A DNA stretch of 64,000 bases from Bacillus sp. EB600 (GCF_024494385.1 NZ_JAEVLT010000005.1:62001-126000); one strand, 5' to 3'. Counted from the stretch's first letter, positions 30,147-39,552 are shown. Notes: a model not told the origin generated them from the sequence alone. Made by a program: numbers and translations.

Positions 30147-30578
30147 ATGCAGGGATTTTTTCAACGTTATCTTTTATTGTATCGGCCGCTTATAAGTCAA
30201 TTAAATGAGCTGCTAGGCAAGTATGACTTATCCTACTCCTTATGGCAGGTAATGCTTTATGTCAAAAATAATGGACCATCAACGCTGGTTGAAATTTCTA
30301 TCTACTATGATGTAGAGAAGCCTACCATCACAAGGACAGTTCACCGCCTAGAGGAGAAACTCGTTGTTAAGGTAATACCTGGAAAAGATCGGCGTGAAAA
30401 AATTATACAGTTGACCGAATTTGGTGAAGAGCTTTATCTAATCTGCCGCCAAAAGATAACGGAGATGGAGCACAAGGTCATGCGCAATATTCCAGAAAAT
30501 GAACAAACTGCTGCGTTTCAAATTCTTCCAAAAATACGAGAAAACATCATTAATCGAGAGGGAGGCCGTCATGAATAA
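30147..30578 (+). CDS. MarR-family transcriptional regulator
   Basis: Winged-helix regulator of 143 residues. The helix-turn-helix and wing fit MarR: SLWQVMLYVKNNGPSTLVEIS, then YDVEKPTITRTVHRLEEK near residue 55, and the wing GKDRREKIIQLTEFG. ATG 30147 has GGAGGG upstream (TTG 30135 would precede that SD). It overlaps the MFS gene by 8 nt. It likely represses its own operon and responds to a substrate of the exporter. Confidence 0.9.
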   Translation: MQGFFQRYLLLYRPLISQLNELLGKYDLSYSLWQVMLYVKNNGPSTLVEISIYYDVEKPTITRTVHRLEEKLVVKVIPGKDRREKIIQLTEFGEELYLICRQKITEMEHKVMRNIPENEQTAAFQILPKIRENIINREGGRHE

Positions 30579-31797
30579 ACCAAAATTATGGACCAAGGAT
30601 TTTTTTATTGTTTCGTTAGCCAACTTTTTTCTTTACTTTACGTTCTACCTATTGATGGTTTCCATTACCGTCTTTGCAACTGAAAAATTTCATGCTACAC
30701 CAAGCCAGGCAGGGCTTGCTTCAGGTATTTTCGTCGTGGGGACGTTAATCGCACGTCTTTTTTCCGGAAAATCAATTGACAGGGTTGGCTGGAAAAAAAT
30801 GCTTTATATTGGGTTTATTTTCTTTTTACTAACAACATGCTTCTATTTTTTCATCAATAGTTTACCGCTCCTATTAGTAAATCGTTTTTTAAATGGTGCT
30901 GCATTAGGGGTTGCTTCAACGGCAACGGGAACAATTGTTGCAAAAATTATCCCACATGAACGCAGGGGAGAAGGTACAGGCTACTATGCTTTAAGTGTTA
31001 CTCTTGCAGCAGCAATTGGGCCTTTTTTAGGAATGTTTCTTGGCCAGCATGCAGGCTATAACATGAATTTCACTTTGTGTATTATTCTTTTAGCCTTGAG
31101 TTTCGTCGCTGTATTTTTTGTGAAGGTTCCAAAACTAGAATTCACAAAAGACCAATTAGCTAATATGAAAGGTTTTTCATTTCATAATTTCTTTGAACCA
31201 AAAGCTTTTCCCATTGCCGTTATTGGCTTCTTCATTGCTTTTGGCTATTCAAGCATTCTTACTTTCCTTACTTCCTATGCAAAGGAAATCAATTTAGTGG
31301 ATGTCGGAAGTTTCTTCTTTATTGTCTATGCAGTGTTCATTCTCGTTTCGAGGCCTTTTACTGGCCGCTGGTTTGACCAAAAGGGAGAAAACTTTGTTGT
31401 ATACCCATCTCTCTTATTGTTCTCAATTGCCCTATTGGTCTTAAGTCAAGCACATCATGGGTTCACCCTTTTAGTAGCAGGTGCATTGGTGGGCCTTGGA
31501 TACGGAACGTTCTCGTCAAGTGCTCAAGCCATTTCTATTAAAGTTTCACCGAAGGATCGAATTGGTTTGGCAACTTCTACCTGGTTTATCTTTTTAGATG
31601 GTGGGATTGGAATGGGGCCCTTTATTATAGGCTTTTTAATTCCATTCATTGGTTTTAGGGGACTGTACCTGTGTATGGCAGTTGTTGTCTTTGCTTGTAT
31701 GTTTTTATATTTTTTCATGCACGGCAGAAAAACAGGGAAGCGGAAACCGGTTATGCAAGCAAATCAGGTTACAGGTGCCAAAGTTTCAACAAAATAG
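30571..31797 (+). CDS. MFS transporter (drug/metabolite exporter type)
   Basis: Major facilitator of 408 residues with 12 predicted membrane segments. The motif-A loop between TM2 and TM3 is GKSIDRVGWKKM near residue 65, and GTIVAKIIPHERRGEGTGYYALS follows TM4. Its ATG overlaps the marR stop (ATGAATAA), with the SD GAGGGAGG inside marR. The MarR pairing suggests inducible export of a toxic compound; the substrate is unknown. Confidence 0.88.
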   Translation: MNKPKLWTKDFFIVSLANFFLYFTFYLLMVSITVFATEKFHATPSQAGLASGIFVVGTLIARLFSGKSIDRVGWKKMLYIGFIFFLLTTCFYFFINSLPLLLVNRFLNGAALGVASTATGTIVAKIIPHERRGEGTGYYALSVTLAAAIGPFLGMFLGQHAGYNMNFTLCIILLALSFVAVFFVKVPKLEFTKDQLANMKGFSFHNFFEPKAFPIAVIGFFIAFGYSSILTFLTSYAKEINLVDVGSFFFIVYAVFILVSRPFTGRWFDQKGENFVVYPSLLLFSIALLVLSQAHHGFTLLVAGALVGLGYGTFSSSAQAISIKVSPKDRIGLATSTWFIFLDGGIGMGPFIIGFLIPFIGFRGLYLCMAVVVFACMFLYFFMHGRKTGKRKPVMQANQVTGAKVSTK

Positions 31798-31805
31798 ATT
31801 TGGTA

Positions 31806-31843
31806 AAAAGCGGTTGATTTCTTAAGAATTAACCGTTTTTTTT
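31806..31843 (+). terminator. Terminator after the MarR/MFS operon
   Basis: CGGTTGATT pairs with AATTAACCG (one G-U pair) around an 8-nt loop, followed by eight T's. Confidence 0.78.
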
Positions 31844-31956
31844 GGAATACAGAATTTCAATTGCTGAAAAAGAATCGATGTGGCTTCTAGAAGTGTAATT
31901 TTTCTCACTGCAACCAAAACGCAATCTTACTTATATTTAATTGTGGAGGTGGGATT

Positions 31957-32133
31957 ATGAAAGTAAATTATCTAATTAGCGACAATGCTGAAATCAAAGT
32001 AATCAAGGAAGAACTTAAGCCATTCGGTGGGCGTTGTGCAAAGATTGTTGAGGGGAATTTAGAGTATCAAATTAAAGATGAAAATAAAGACGCAGCCTAT
32101 AAGCATTTGAAAGATAAAGGGATTATTGCATAA
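31957..32133 (+). CDS. Hypothetical small protein (58 aa)
   Basis: A 58-codon ORF from ATG 31957 with a good SD (GGAGGTGGG). The sequence alternates strands and helices (MKVNYLISDNAEIKVIKEEL, then GGRCAKIVEGNLEYQIKDE), suggesting a compact alpha/beta fold with one cysteine. I do not recognise the family. No clear terminator lies directly after it; a weak hairpin (GGAATCTG/CAGATTCC) occurs at 32224-32249. Confidence 0.65.
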   Translation: MKVNYLISDNAEIKVIKEELKPFGGRCAKIVEGNLEYQIKDENKDAAYKHLKDKGIIA

Positions 32134-32271
32134 TAAATTGTAAAAACATGAAAAAATAGAACACTTAATGGAGGAAAACTTTATCTAAAAGTTTTGGATT
32201 CAGAAACGGGCAAGTATTTACGCTGGAATCTGTTTTTTCACCAGATTCCACCTTAACTAAAAATAAAATAA

Positions 32272-32311
32272 AAAATTCCTAGAATGCAAATGGACTTTTT
32301 CTAGGAATTTT
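32272..32311 (-). terminator. Terminator of the dimeric alpha-beta barrel gene
   Basis: AAAATTCCTAGAA (32272-32284) pairs with TTCTAGGAATTTT (32299-32311). The stop codon of the minus-strand gene lies inside the stem, and the A-rich left flank reads as a U-tract on that strand. Confidence 0.78.
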
Positions 32312-32624
32312 TTATTTCATTAAGAGACCTGAAAATTTGGGTATTCATACTCCCTTCAGCGATATGCTGGAGGAAGAAGTCACCAATCAGCTTTAAGTAA
32401 TTCTCATCGTCAAACATCTTCTTGTCTTGAAGTTCCATCTCTGCTAATCCTTCGTATTTAGTTAAAAGTGCATAGGTATGATCAGCACCAGTAATAGGCG
32501 ATAAGATCTCTACTGTGTGATCGTATTGCTCATTTCTAAATTTTTGAATCGCCTTTAAATTTTCGATTGCTTCTTTAAATTTATCCTGTTTAATAACAAA
32601 AATCTGATAGACATAAATAGACAT
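32301..32624 (-). CDS. Small dimeric alpha-beta barrel (NIPSNAP/ABM-like) protein
   Basis: 107 residues starting MSIYVYQIFVIKQDKFKEAI, the beta-alpha start typical of antibiotic-biosynthesis-monooxygenase-like or NIPSNAP-like ferredoxin-fold dimers. HTYALLTKYEGLAEMELQDK provides a second strand-helix unit. No catalytic residues can be assigned. ATG 32624 has GGGGGTG about 6 nt upstream; the frame extends to 32642 without better signals. Family assignment is by pattern and moderate. Confidence 0.6.
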   Translation of the reverse strand: MSIYVYQIFVIKQDKFKEAIENLKAIQKFRNEQYDHTVEILSPITGADHTYALLTKYEGLAEMELQDKKMFDDENYLKLIGDFFLQHIAEGSMNTQIFRSLNEIKNS

Positions 32625-32871
32625 TGGAGCACCCCCAAGCATAATAAAAATGTAAACTTATTCTTTGTCATTTTCCTACTTTTATTCAAAAAATGTAGTA
32701 GACTACGTTCATTTCTCTACGGATATTGACTGTCATGTCTGTCCGTTCTCAGCAGTTTTAAAAGGGTAACAGCCCACTATTCTTTTCATAGTCATGCCAA
32801 AAAAAGCAATCCCTTCATATTATATAGAAAGGGCACAAATTGAAAGTGCTACATTAAGAGGGGGCTTTCAA

Positions 32872-34056
32872 ATGGAAGGCAATAAATTGCGTTTCGAAAC
32901 AGAGGTCATTCACGGTAGGTATTCTCCAGAACAACATCAAGGAAGCTTAGTTCCTCCAATATACCAGACATCAACCTTTACTTTCGATACGGCGGAACAG
33001 GGGGAAAGAAGATTTGCCGGAAGTGAAACTGGATTTGTTTATTCCCGCCTGGGAAATCCAACTGTAAAAATGCTTGAAGATCGAATGGCAGCATTGGAGA
33101 ATGGAGAAGCAGCCTTAGCTTTTTCCTCAGGAATGGCAGCTGTTTCTGCTGTATTAGTGGCTCTTACCAAAACGGGAGATCATATTCTTTGTTCGAAGGG
33201 TGTAAATGGATGTACCTTTGATTTATTGAAGCTATTTAAAGAAAAGTATGGGATTGAACACAGCTTTTCACCCATGAACACCGTGGAGGAAATGAAACGT
33301 GACATCAACTCCAATACCTCATGCATTTATATTGAGACCCCAATCAATCCAACAATGATGCTTGTTGACTTAGAAATGGCTGCCAAAGTGGCAAACGAGA
33401 TAGGCATTCCCGTTGTGGTGGATAATACCTTCTGCTCCCCTTATTTACAAACCCCTCTTTCCTTTGGATGTGAGATCGTTATTCACAGTGCAACAAAATA
33501 TATTTGCGGTCACGGCGATGTGATTGCCGGAATAGCAATTGGAAATATGGATTTTATGAAGAAAATAGCTCAAACAGTTCAAAAGGATATTGGCGGTATC
33601 CTTTCCCCGTTGGACGCATGGCTGTTAGTAAGGGGGTTGAAAACACTTCCGATCCGAATGGACAGACACTGTGAAAATGCAAACAGGCTATTTCTATTTT
33701 TAAAAAACCATCCAAAAATACAAACCATCTATTATCCGGGAGACGTGCATCACCCAGATTATTCGATTATGAAAAAACAAATGAAGAAACCAGGTGGACT
33801 GATCTCTTTTTCAATAAAAGGAACAAAGGAGACTGCTCAAATATTTATGAATCAGTTAAAGCTTATAAAATTGGCGGTGAGTCTCGGTGATCCTGAGTCA
33901 TTGATTCAGCACCCCGCCACCATGACCCACGCTGTTGTTCCAAAGGAGGAGCGGGTGAAAATGGGGATCGAGGATACGTTATTGCGGCTTTCCGTTGGAC
34001 TTGAAGCATGGGAAGATATCCAAGCGGACCTTGAACAGGCACTTGATAAAATCTAA
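32872..34056 (+). CDS. Methionine gamma-lyase (Cys/Met metabolism PLP enzyme)
   Basis: PLP-dependent enzyme of 394 residues from the trans-sulfuration family. The Schiff-base lysine is in IHSATKYICGHGDV near residue 208, and the PLP-phosphate region is YSRLGNPT and SSGMAAVSAVL. A cysteine in VNGCTFDLL (near residue 113) occupies the position of the catalytic Cys116 of methionine gamma-lyases; cystathionine lyases lack it. This favours degradation of methionine to methanethiol, 2-oxobutyrate and ammonia. ATG 32872 has GAGGGGG upstream. No SAM riboswitch or T-box was seen upstream. Confidence 0.82.
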   Translation: MEGNKLRFETEVIHGRYSPEQHQGSLVPPIYQTSTFTFDTAEQGERRFAGSETGFVYSRLGNPTVKMLEDRMAALENGEAALAFSSGMAAVSAVLVALTKTGDHILCSKGVNGCTFDLLKLFKEKYGIEHSFSPMNTVEEMKRDINSNTSCIYIETPINPTMMLVDLEMAAKVANEIGIPVVVDNTFCSPYLQTPLSFGCEIVIHSATKYICGHGDVIAGIAIGNMDFMKKIAQTVQKDIGGILSPLDAWLLVRGLKTLPIRMDRHCENANRLFLFLKNHPKIQTIYYPGDVHHPDYSIMKKQMKKPGGLISFSIKGTKETAQIFMNQLKLIKLAVSLGDPESLIQHPATMTHAVVPKEERVKMGIEDTLLRLSVGLEAWEDIQADLEQALDKI

Positions 34057-34178
34057 AGGGATATTTTTCTATGATAGGGAGATATTAAAAAATATTGGTT
34101 TTTATGGTTGTAACCTTGACGATGTTAATTTAGCCATAAACTCTTTATTCATTAAATTTGTACTTGCGGAGTTTTCCA

Positions 34179-35735
34179 ATGAAAAAATATCGAAAGTTTA
34201 TGGAAACCAAACAGCCTGCTCTTTCTAGTGATCAAACGAATAAACATATCCAAGCTGATATTGAAAAGAACATTGAGATTTTAAAGGGGTTGTTTAAGGA
34301 TTGTTCTGATGTTGTTTTTCGTCCATTTAAAGCTGGAAAATTAAAGGCATATGTTTTGTTTGTTGATGGTTTTATTGATTCCGCGGCGATTGAGGTTAGT
34401 GGAATCAAGCAAATTTTAAATGAAGTCAGTGACGAAGAAATAACAGCCGATGCTCTAATGGATCAAATCATTTCTTTAAGTGCTGTAGAAGAAACCTGCA
34501 AACTTGATGCTGTTGTCTCAAATGTTCTAAAAGGAAATACACTCCTTTTGGTTGACAAAGCCACAAAGGCCCTCATTTTTGATGAAAAAGGGGGGCAAAG
34601 AAGAGGGGTAGCAGAACCGACAACCGAAACTTCAGTGAGGGGACCACGAGAGGGATTTACCGAAACCTTAAGAGTAAATACCGCTTTAATCAGACACAAA
34701 ATCCGTTCGAACCGATTAAAGATTCTCTCAAGAGATATTGGAGAGGAGACAAACACAGAATTAGCAATTCTGTATATCGAAGGATTGGCTTCGCCTGATC
34801 TTGTAAAAGAAGTGCTAAGCCGGATAGACCGGATTGAGATTGATGGTGTTTTGGATAGCGGCTATATTGAAGAGTTTATTGAAGACAGTCCCTCGAGCTT
34901 GTTTCCGCAAATCCAAAATACCGAGCGCCCTGATACGGTAGCAGCCAACCTGCTGGAAGGCAGAATCGCGATCATTGTGGACGGGACACCATTTGTGCTC
35001 ATTGTTCCAGCTACGTTTTGGCAATTTCTTCAAGCAAGTTCAGATTATTACAACCGTTTTCATATTTCCATTTTTCTCAGAATTCTTCGTATAATATTGT
35101 TGTTTTTTGCACTCGAGTTACCGAGTATCTATGTAGCTATTACCACTTATCACCAGGAGATGATTCCAACAACCCTGCTGTTTAGTATTGCAGCAAGCCG
35201 TGAAGCGATACCATTCCCCGGGTTTATCGAAGCTCTAATTATGGAAATATCATTTGAAGCATTGCGGGAAGCGGGAGTAAGGCTTCCGCAAGTTGTCGGG
35301 CAGGCTGTCAGTATACTCGGTGCTCTAGTGATTGGGCAGGCGGCAGTTGAGGCTGGAATTGTATCTGCTCCAATGGTTATTGTTGTATCAATAACAGGGA
35401 TTTCCTCCTTTACAATGCCAAGATACAATATGGCTATTTCTATACGACTGCTTCGATTTCCATTAATGCTTTTGGCAGGGATGTTTGGTTTATTTGGAAT
35501 TGTCCTTGGAACGGTGATTATTCTGACACACCTTTGCAAAATGCGCTCGTTCGGTGTCCCATATTTCTGGCCGCTCGCTCCAATGAACCCACAATCGCTA
35601 AAAGATGTATTTATTCGTGTGCCATGGTGGGCGATGGATCAGAGACCCGATCAAACGGTAAAGGGCGATGTGACGAGACAAAATGATCATTTACAACCAA
35701 GTCCTAGCCAAGGAGAAGAAGGGAATCCATCATGA
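34179..35735 (+). CDS. Spore germination receptor subunit A (GerA family)
   Basis: A subunit of a nutrient germinant receptor in the spore inner membrane, about 518 residues. The soluble N-terminal domain (to ~290) contains GPREGFTETLRVNTALIRHKI, the GerA hallmark. The C-terminal half carries membrane segments with ELPSIYVAITTYHQEMIPTTLL and SREAIPFPGFIEALIMEISFEALREAG. ATG 34179 has GCGGAG upstream. It overlaps gerC by 4 nt (ATGA). Which germinant it senses cannot be deduced. Confidence 0.93.
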   Translation: MKKYRKFMETKQPALSSDQTNKHIQADIEKNIEILKGLFKDCSDVVFRPFKAGKLKAYVLFVDGFIDSAAIEVSGIKQILNEVSDEEITADALMDQIISLSAVEETCKLDAVVSNVLKGNTLLLVDKATKALIFDEKGGQRRGVAEPTTETSVRGPREGFTETLRVNTALIRHKIRSNRLKILSRDIGEETNTELAILYIEGLASPDLVKEVLSRIDRIEIDGVLDSGYIEEFIEDSPSSLFPQIQNTERPDTVAANLLEGRIAIIVDGTPFVLIVPATFWQFLQASSDYYNRFHISIFLRILRIILLFFALELPSIYVAITTYHQEMIPTTLLFSIAASREAIPFPGFIEALIMEISFEALREAGVRLPQVVGQAVSILGALVIGQAAVEAGIVSAPMVIVVSITGISSFTMPRYNMAISIRLLRFPLMLLAGMFGLFGIVLGTVIILTHLCKMRSFGVPYFWPLAPMNPQSLKDVFIRVPWWAMDQRPDQTVKGDVTRQNDHLQPSPSQGEEGNPS

Positions 35736-36886
35736 AAAAACAGGCATTTCTATTCATTTTGATCAGCTTGCCTATCTTTTTGACAGGATGTTGGGACCGT
35801 ACCGAAATAAACGATTTGGCGATAGTAGTAGCTACTGCTCAAGATAAGCTAGAAAAAGAAGGATATAGAATTACGGTTCAAGCCCCCTTGCCAAGTTCAT
35901 TGGGCGGCCCGGGGTCAAATGGCGGGGGAGGAGGTACAAGTGGAGAGGGACCATTCCTAGTCGCGCAAGGGAAGGGTAAAAATATCATGCAAGGTATACA
36001 GGATATTCAAAATAGACTATCAAGAAAGCTTTACTTTCCCCACCGCAGAGTCTTGATTATTGGTGAAGAATTGGCAAAACGGGGCATTTCGAAGTCCTTA
36101 AACGCTATTTTAGTCGAGCCGCAGTCAAGATTAACAACGTTTCTGTTAATTTCAAAAGGAGATTCAATGAAAATGTTAACAGCACAGCCGCGAATGGAGC
36201 AATTTTCTGCAGAGGCAATTCGCGAAATGGCCAAAGCAAGGATCGATGTGACTGTTAGAGACGCGATGCTTGATTTGGAGCGACCAGGGAAGGAGGCTGT
36301 AGTACCCTTGATTGAAACGACTTCTTTGCTGATGAATGAAAAAAGTAAAAAAGAAATTCGAATGAAAAAATTTGCCGTTTTAAAGGGTGATAAACTTTCA
36401 TTTATTACAAATGAAATGGAAACCCGAGGTATTATATGGCTAAGAAAAAGGATGGCAGAGAAAACCTTTTCCTTCCCTGTTACAAATAATAATGAAGTCA
36501 CTGTTCAAATTATTGATAATCATCTAAAACAAAGTTTTCATACTGTAAATGGAAAACCAGCATTTACTCTTAAAGTCAGAGCAACTGGAACCTTAATCGG
36601 TAATGAGGGGAACTACCGGTTAGAGGATCCGAAGACGTACCATATGGTGATTGGAAAAATGAAAAAGGAAATCAAAAACGAGATTTATGCTATATTGGAT
36701 CATGCCCACCCGCAAGGGGTGGATATATTCGGATTTGGCTGGTACCTATATCGGGTCCATCATCAAAAATGGGTAAGCGATTGGGAAAATGGTTGGGAGA
36801 ATACACTCCAAGGTTTAAAGGTAAGTGTTGATGTCGAAGCTGATATTCAAAGGACAACGACTTCCGGGAATGTAGAGAAGGAATGA
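35732..36886 (+). CDS. Spore germination receptor lipoprotein subunit C (Ger(x)C family)
   Basis: 384-residue lipoprotein with the lipobox LTGC (Cys20) and the mature start CWDRTEINDLAIV typical of GerC proteins. A Gly-rich insertion (GGPGSNGGGGGTSG, near residue 60) interrupts the first domain. HRRVLIIGEELAKRG is the next conserved block, and C-terminal domain III follows (VDIFGFGWYLYRVHHQKW). It starts inside the gerA stop and is followed 4 nt later by a small membrane protein gene. Confidence 0.93.
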   Translation: MKKQAFLFILISLPIFLTGCWDRTEINDLAIVVATAQDKLEKEGYRITVQAPLPSSLGGPGSNGGGGGTSGEGPFLVAQGKGKNIMQGIQDIQNRLSRKLYFPHRRVLIIGEELAKRGISKSLNAILVEPQSRLTTFLLISKGDSMKMLTAQPRMEQFSAEAIREMAKARIDVTVRDAMLDLERPGKEAVVPLIETTSLLMNEKSKKEIRMKKFAVLKGDKLSFITNEMETRGIIWLRKRMAEKTFSFPVTNNNEVTVQIIDNHLKQSFHTVNGKPAFTLKVRATGTLIGNEGNYRLEDPKTYHMVIGKMKKEIKNEIYAILDHAHPQGVDIFGFGWYLYRVHHQKWVSDWENGWENTLQGLKVSVDVEADIQRTTTSGNVEKE

Positions 36887-36890
36887 CAAA

Positions 36891-37115
36891 ATGGATATAG
36901 GAATTATTGTGGTATGGCTTAGTCTGATTGGTTATATAATTATTGTTCTTAAAGCCAAGATTGTGGAGAAAAAAGAGCGGAAATGGGTGTATTTTTTAGT
37001 TATTGCTACAGTAGGGCTTTCTTTTTTGATAATGCTCAATATTTCATTAAACATTGTTATCTCATTTTTAAACAATACCTTTGGAGGAATATCAAGAATG
37101 GTTGTGAACATATGA
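36891..37115 (+). CDS. Small two-helix membrane protein of the ger operon (GerD-subunit type)
   Basis: 74 residues with two hydrophobic segments (IGIIVVWLSLIGYIIIVL and a second at ~33-57) separated by a charged loop (KAKIVEKKERK). Small two-TM 'D' proteins are known in some GerA-type operons, where they modulate receptor function. It has an SD (AAGGAATG) and its stop overlaps the gerB start (ATGA), so it is translationally coupled to gerB. It is unrelated to the lipoprotein GerD. Confidence 0.75.
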   Translation: MDIGIIVVWLSLIGYIIIVLKAKIVEKKERKWVYFLVIATVGLSFLIMLNISLNIVISFLNNTFGGISRMVVNI

Positions 37116-38203
37116 GCCAAAAAATATCTAATTTTCAATTAGTATTTTTAGTGGCTAATTTTATCTTTTCCGCAAGTGTCATTAGTCTGCCTCAGATAAT
37201 TGTCGCCATTTCAGGGCAGAATGGCTGGCTTGTCCCGATCATTCAAGTTCCTATTTTATTGCTGCTTGGTTTCATGATCTTTGGGAATAACCAGAAGGCT
37301 GCAACGTTAAAAAGCCTATTTTTAATCGGGGATAAAAGCATTTTTTTGGAGAAAGCTTTTCTTTTTTTCTTTCTCCTTTTTGCTGTATTAACCTTTCTGC
37401 GCGATTTACGTGGGTTAATCGATTTTGTCGCATCTGTTCTCTTACCATCCACTCCGATTGATGTTTTAATGGTTCTATCGATTTTAGTCATTTCGTATAT
37501 TGCTGTGTCAGGCATCGAGGTCATTTCGAGAATTAATATGATTTACGTTGTAATTATGACAATCGTTGTTCTAATGCTTCCTTTCCTTTTGTTAAACGAA
37601 TGGGAGCTGCAAAATTTACAGCCGCTTCCCAGTTTCCAAACGATTTTGTCGCTCATTCAAGCTGTTTACTTTTCCTTTTCCTGGTTGGGTGAAATGTTCA
37701 TTTTTTTAATTATTATTGCTAATTTGAATCCCGTTCGGCAGGCTAGAAAAGCAGTTTTAACAGGAACGGGCCTTGGACTCCTCCTGTTTTTTATTGTTCT
37801 GTTTCTCCAACTTTCAGTGTTGGGAACAAAAATTGTAAAAGATACTACATATCCAACTTACATTCTAATCCAACAAATTAATTTAACTGATTTTCTTGAT
37901 AGAATTGACTTAGTCATTGTAGTTGTCTGGATTCCGACGATTATTGCAAAGCTGTCCTATCTTCTATTTGCAATAAACCATTGTTTAAGTTATTTTCACA
38001 AATCAAGTACCACCAAATTTCTATTCCCCATTTCCATCATCTTAGGGCTGCTATCTGTCCTCTTATTTGAGAATACGATGAATTTTTTACATTATTCCTT
38101 TTATACATGGGCATCCTTGGGGTTAATTTTGGAGGGAATTATCCTTAGCTTGTTCCTCCTCGTAAAAAAGAGCTCCGCGAAGAGGGTGGAAGAGATTAAC
38201 TGA
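37112..38203 (+). CDS. Spore germination receptor permease subunit B (GerB family)
   Basis: Membrane subunit of 363 residues with about ten hydrophobic segments, related to the APC transporter superfamily (spore permease). It begins ISNFQLVFLVANFIFSASVI and contains LRDLRGLIDFVASVLLP near residue 92. ATG 37112 overlaps the stop of the upstream small gene; the longer open frame back to 36983 is only its overlap. The B subunit is thought to bind the germinant. It is the last gene before the operon terminator. Confidence 0.92.
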   Translation: MSQKISNFQLVFLVANFIFSASVISLPQIIVAISGQNGWLVPIIQVPILLLLGFMIFGNNQKAATLKSLFLIGDKSIFLEKAFLFFFLLFAVLTFLRDLRGLIDFVASVLLPSTPIDVLMVLSILVISYIAVSGIEVISRINMIYVVIMTIVVLMLPFLLLNEWELQNLQPLPSFQTILSLIQAVYFSFSWLGEMFIFLIIIANLNPVRQARKAVLTGTGLGLLLFFIVLFLQLSVLGTKIVKDTTYPTYILIQQINLTDFLDRIDLVIVVVWIPTIIAKLSYLLFAINHCLSYFHKSSTTKFLFPISIILGLLSVLLFENTMNFLHYSFYTWASLGLILEGIILSLFLLVKKSSAKRVEEIN

Positions 38204-38210
38204 CCACCCT

Positions 38211-38238
38211 AAAAACCAATCGAGTGATTGGCTTTTTT
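38211..38238. terminator. Terminator after the ger operon
   Basis: CCAATC (38216-38221) and GATTGG (38226-38231) form the core stem, with an A-run before and a T-run after. It can work on both strands. Confidence 0.75.
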
Positions 38239-38257
38239 AATACTTCCGCTTTTCTTA

Positions 38258-38533
38258 TTACTTAGAAAGAACCGCATAAAGGATTAAGCCAATCCCGCAA
38301 AACACCAACAGGATTTTAACATAGGATATTTCACCAGCAATCCCACTCAAGCCAATCGATGTTGTTAAGATAAGGATAATCGGACCTACAAGCACAAGTG
38401 AACTATTCAAAAGCAATGCTTTTTCAATACTGTTCAATTTTAACATTAGAAACGCCACACTGATTTCAATACTCCCAGATAATATCCTTAATAACCCCAT
38501 AGCTAAGACAACTTTTTCAATTGTAGAAAACAT
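38258..38533 (-). CDS. YqhV-like membrane protein (DUF2619)
   Basis: 91-residue protein with three hydrophobic segments, matching B. subtilis YqhV in length and pattern: LRILSGSIEISVAFLMLKLNS and LVLVGPIILILTTSIGLSGI. Function is unknown; yqhV in B. subtilis neighbours spoIIIA, but here it lies next to the ger operon. ATG 38533 has GGGGTGGG upstream; TTG 38545 would overlap that SD. Confidence 0.75.
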   Translation of the reverse strand: MFSTIEKVVLAMGLLRILSGSIEISVAFLMLKLNSIEKALLLNSSLVLVGPIILILTTSIGLSGIAGEISYVKILLVFCGIGLILYAVLSK

Positions 38534-38613
38534 AGCCCACCCCAAACAGAATAAATTCTTTCTACATTTATATGCAGGTAAAGGACGAGAAAGGACAAGT
38601 TTTACGGGAATAT

Positions 38614-38641
38614 AAAAAAGGCTGCTTGAAAAATCAGCCGC
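38614..38641 (-). terminator. Terminator of TauE/SafE copy 2
   Basis: GGCTG (38620-38624) and CAGCC (38635-38639) form a short stem; the AAAAAA at 38614-38619 gives the U-tract on the minus strand. Confidence 0.65.
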
Positions 38642-38650
38642 CTGAAAGAA

Positions 38651-39424
38651 TTAAAGTAATTTTATCCCACTAATTAAAAGCATTACTGCTAAAATGGCCC
38701 TTAATGGTTTTGTTGGGAGCTTGGAGGATAAAGTACTTCCAATAACAACACCAGGAATAGAGCCCAGCAACAGGTTCAACACTAGCATGTAATCGACATT
38801 ACCAATTCCTGCATGGATAATTCCAGCTGAAGTTACCAATAAAAATGCATGTGCAATATCTGTGCCCACTAGCTCGGAAGGTGTCATTTTATAAAAATAA
38901 AGCATTGCCAGTGCAAATAAAGAACCCGACCCGATTGAGGTTAACCCAACAATAAAGCCTACAATGGCGCCAATCGCTATCGTTAACCCCCGTTTTTCAT
39001 GCAAAGGCTTCATTTGAATCCGATTCCATTCAAATTTATTCTTAAGGAACGTTTTAGCCAGTGTCGTGAATGCAACTAAGATCAATACATATCCTAGTGC
39101 ATGTTTAAGGATCAGCTCTTGATTATGAAAAAAAGAATCGAAAAGGTGAAGTAGACCTACTGCGATAATAGCGCTTGGAATACTTCCAATGGCGAGGTAC
39201 TTTACTAGCTTAAAATTGATTGTTTTTTGTCGCCAATGCTGTACAGAACCGAAAAATTTTGTGATGGAATTATATGCAAGATCTGTTCCAACTGCGATTG
39301 ATGGATGAATTCCCATTAATATTAAAACAGGTGTTAACAGGGCTGCACCTCCAACACCTGTCAGTCCGACTAACGAACCAACTAGAAACCCCATTACAAT
39401 GATACCTAAACTCATTAGGTGCAC
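38651..39424 (-). CDS. TauE/SafE family sulfite/organosulfonate exporter (copy 2)
   Basis: 257 residues, clearly paralogous to the protein at 3865-4641. They share GLTGVGGAALLTPVLI, QHWRQKTINFKLVKYLAIGS, GLTSIGSGSLFALAM and ELVGTDIAHAF, and differ mainly in hydrophobic positions. It lies on the side of the sulfolactate-type cluster next to an MFS exporter and may export sulfite or a C3 sulfonate; this is inference. The ATG at 39424 has GGGAGTG upstream. Confidence 0.88.
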   Translation of the reverse strand: MHLMSLGIIVMGFLVGSLVGLTGVGGAALLTPVLILMGIHPSIAVGTDLAYNSITKFFGSVQHWRQKTINFKLVKYLAIGSIPSAIIAVGLLHLFDSFFHNQELILKHALGYVLILVAFTTLAKTFLKNKFEWNRIQMKPLHEKRGLTIAIGAIVGFIVGLTSIGSGSLFALAMLYFYKMTPSELVGTDIAHAFLLVTSAGIIHAGIGNVDYMLVLNLLLGSIPGVVIGSTLSSKLPTKPLRAILAVMLLISGIKLL

Positions 39425-39510
39425 ACTCCCGACTAACCTTTATCTATCTAGATGAACCTATATGTCAATTTATGAAATAGTTATTCGCCTTGTTACTGGT
39501 AATTTTAAAT

Positions 39511-39541
39511 AAAAAAAAGATCCGGCAAATGAGCCGGACAT
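39511..39541 (-). terminator. Terminator of the 95-aa gene
   Basis: TCCGGC (39521-39526) pairs with GCCGGA (39533-39538). The eight A's at 39511-39518 read as a U-tract on the minus strand. Confidence 0.8.
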
Positions 39542-39552
39542 TCAAGGGAAGT

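Noticed and set aside
32640..32871. Possible SAM riboswitch or T-box before the methionine gamma-lyase gene
   Set aside because: Neither the SAM-I core nor the T-box GGGTGGTACCGCG-type sequence is present.
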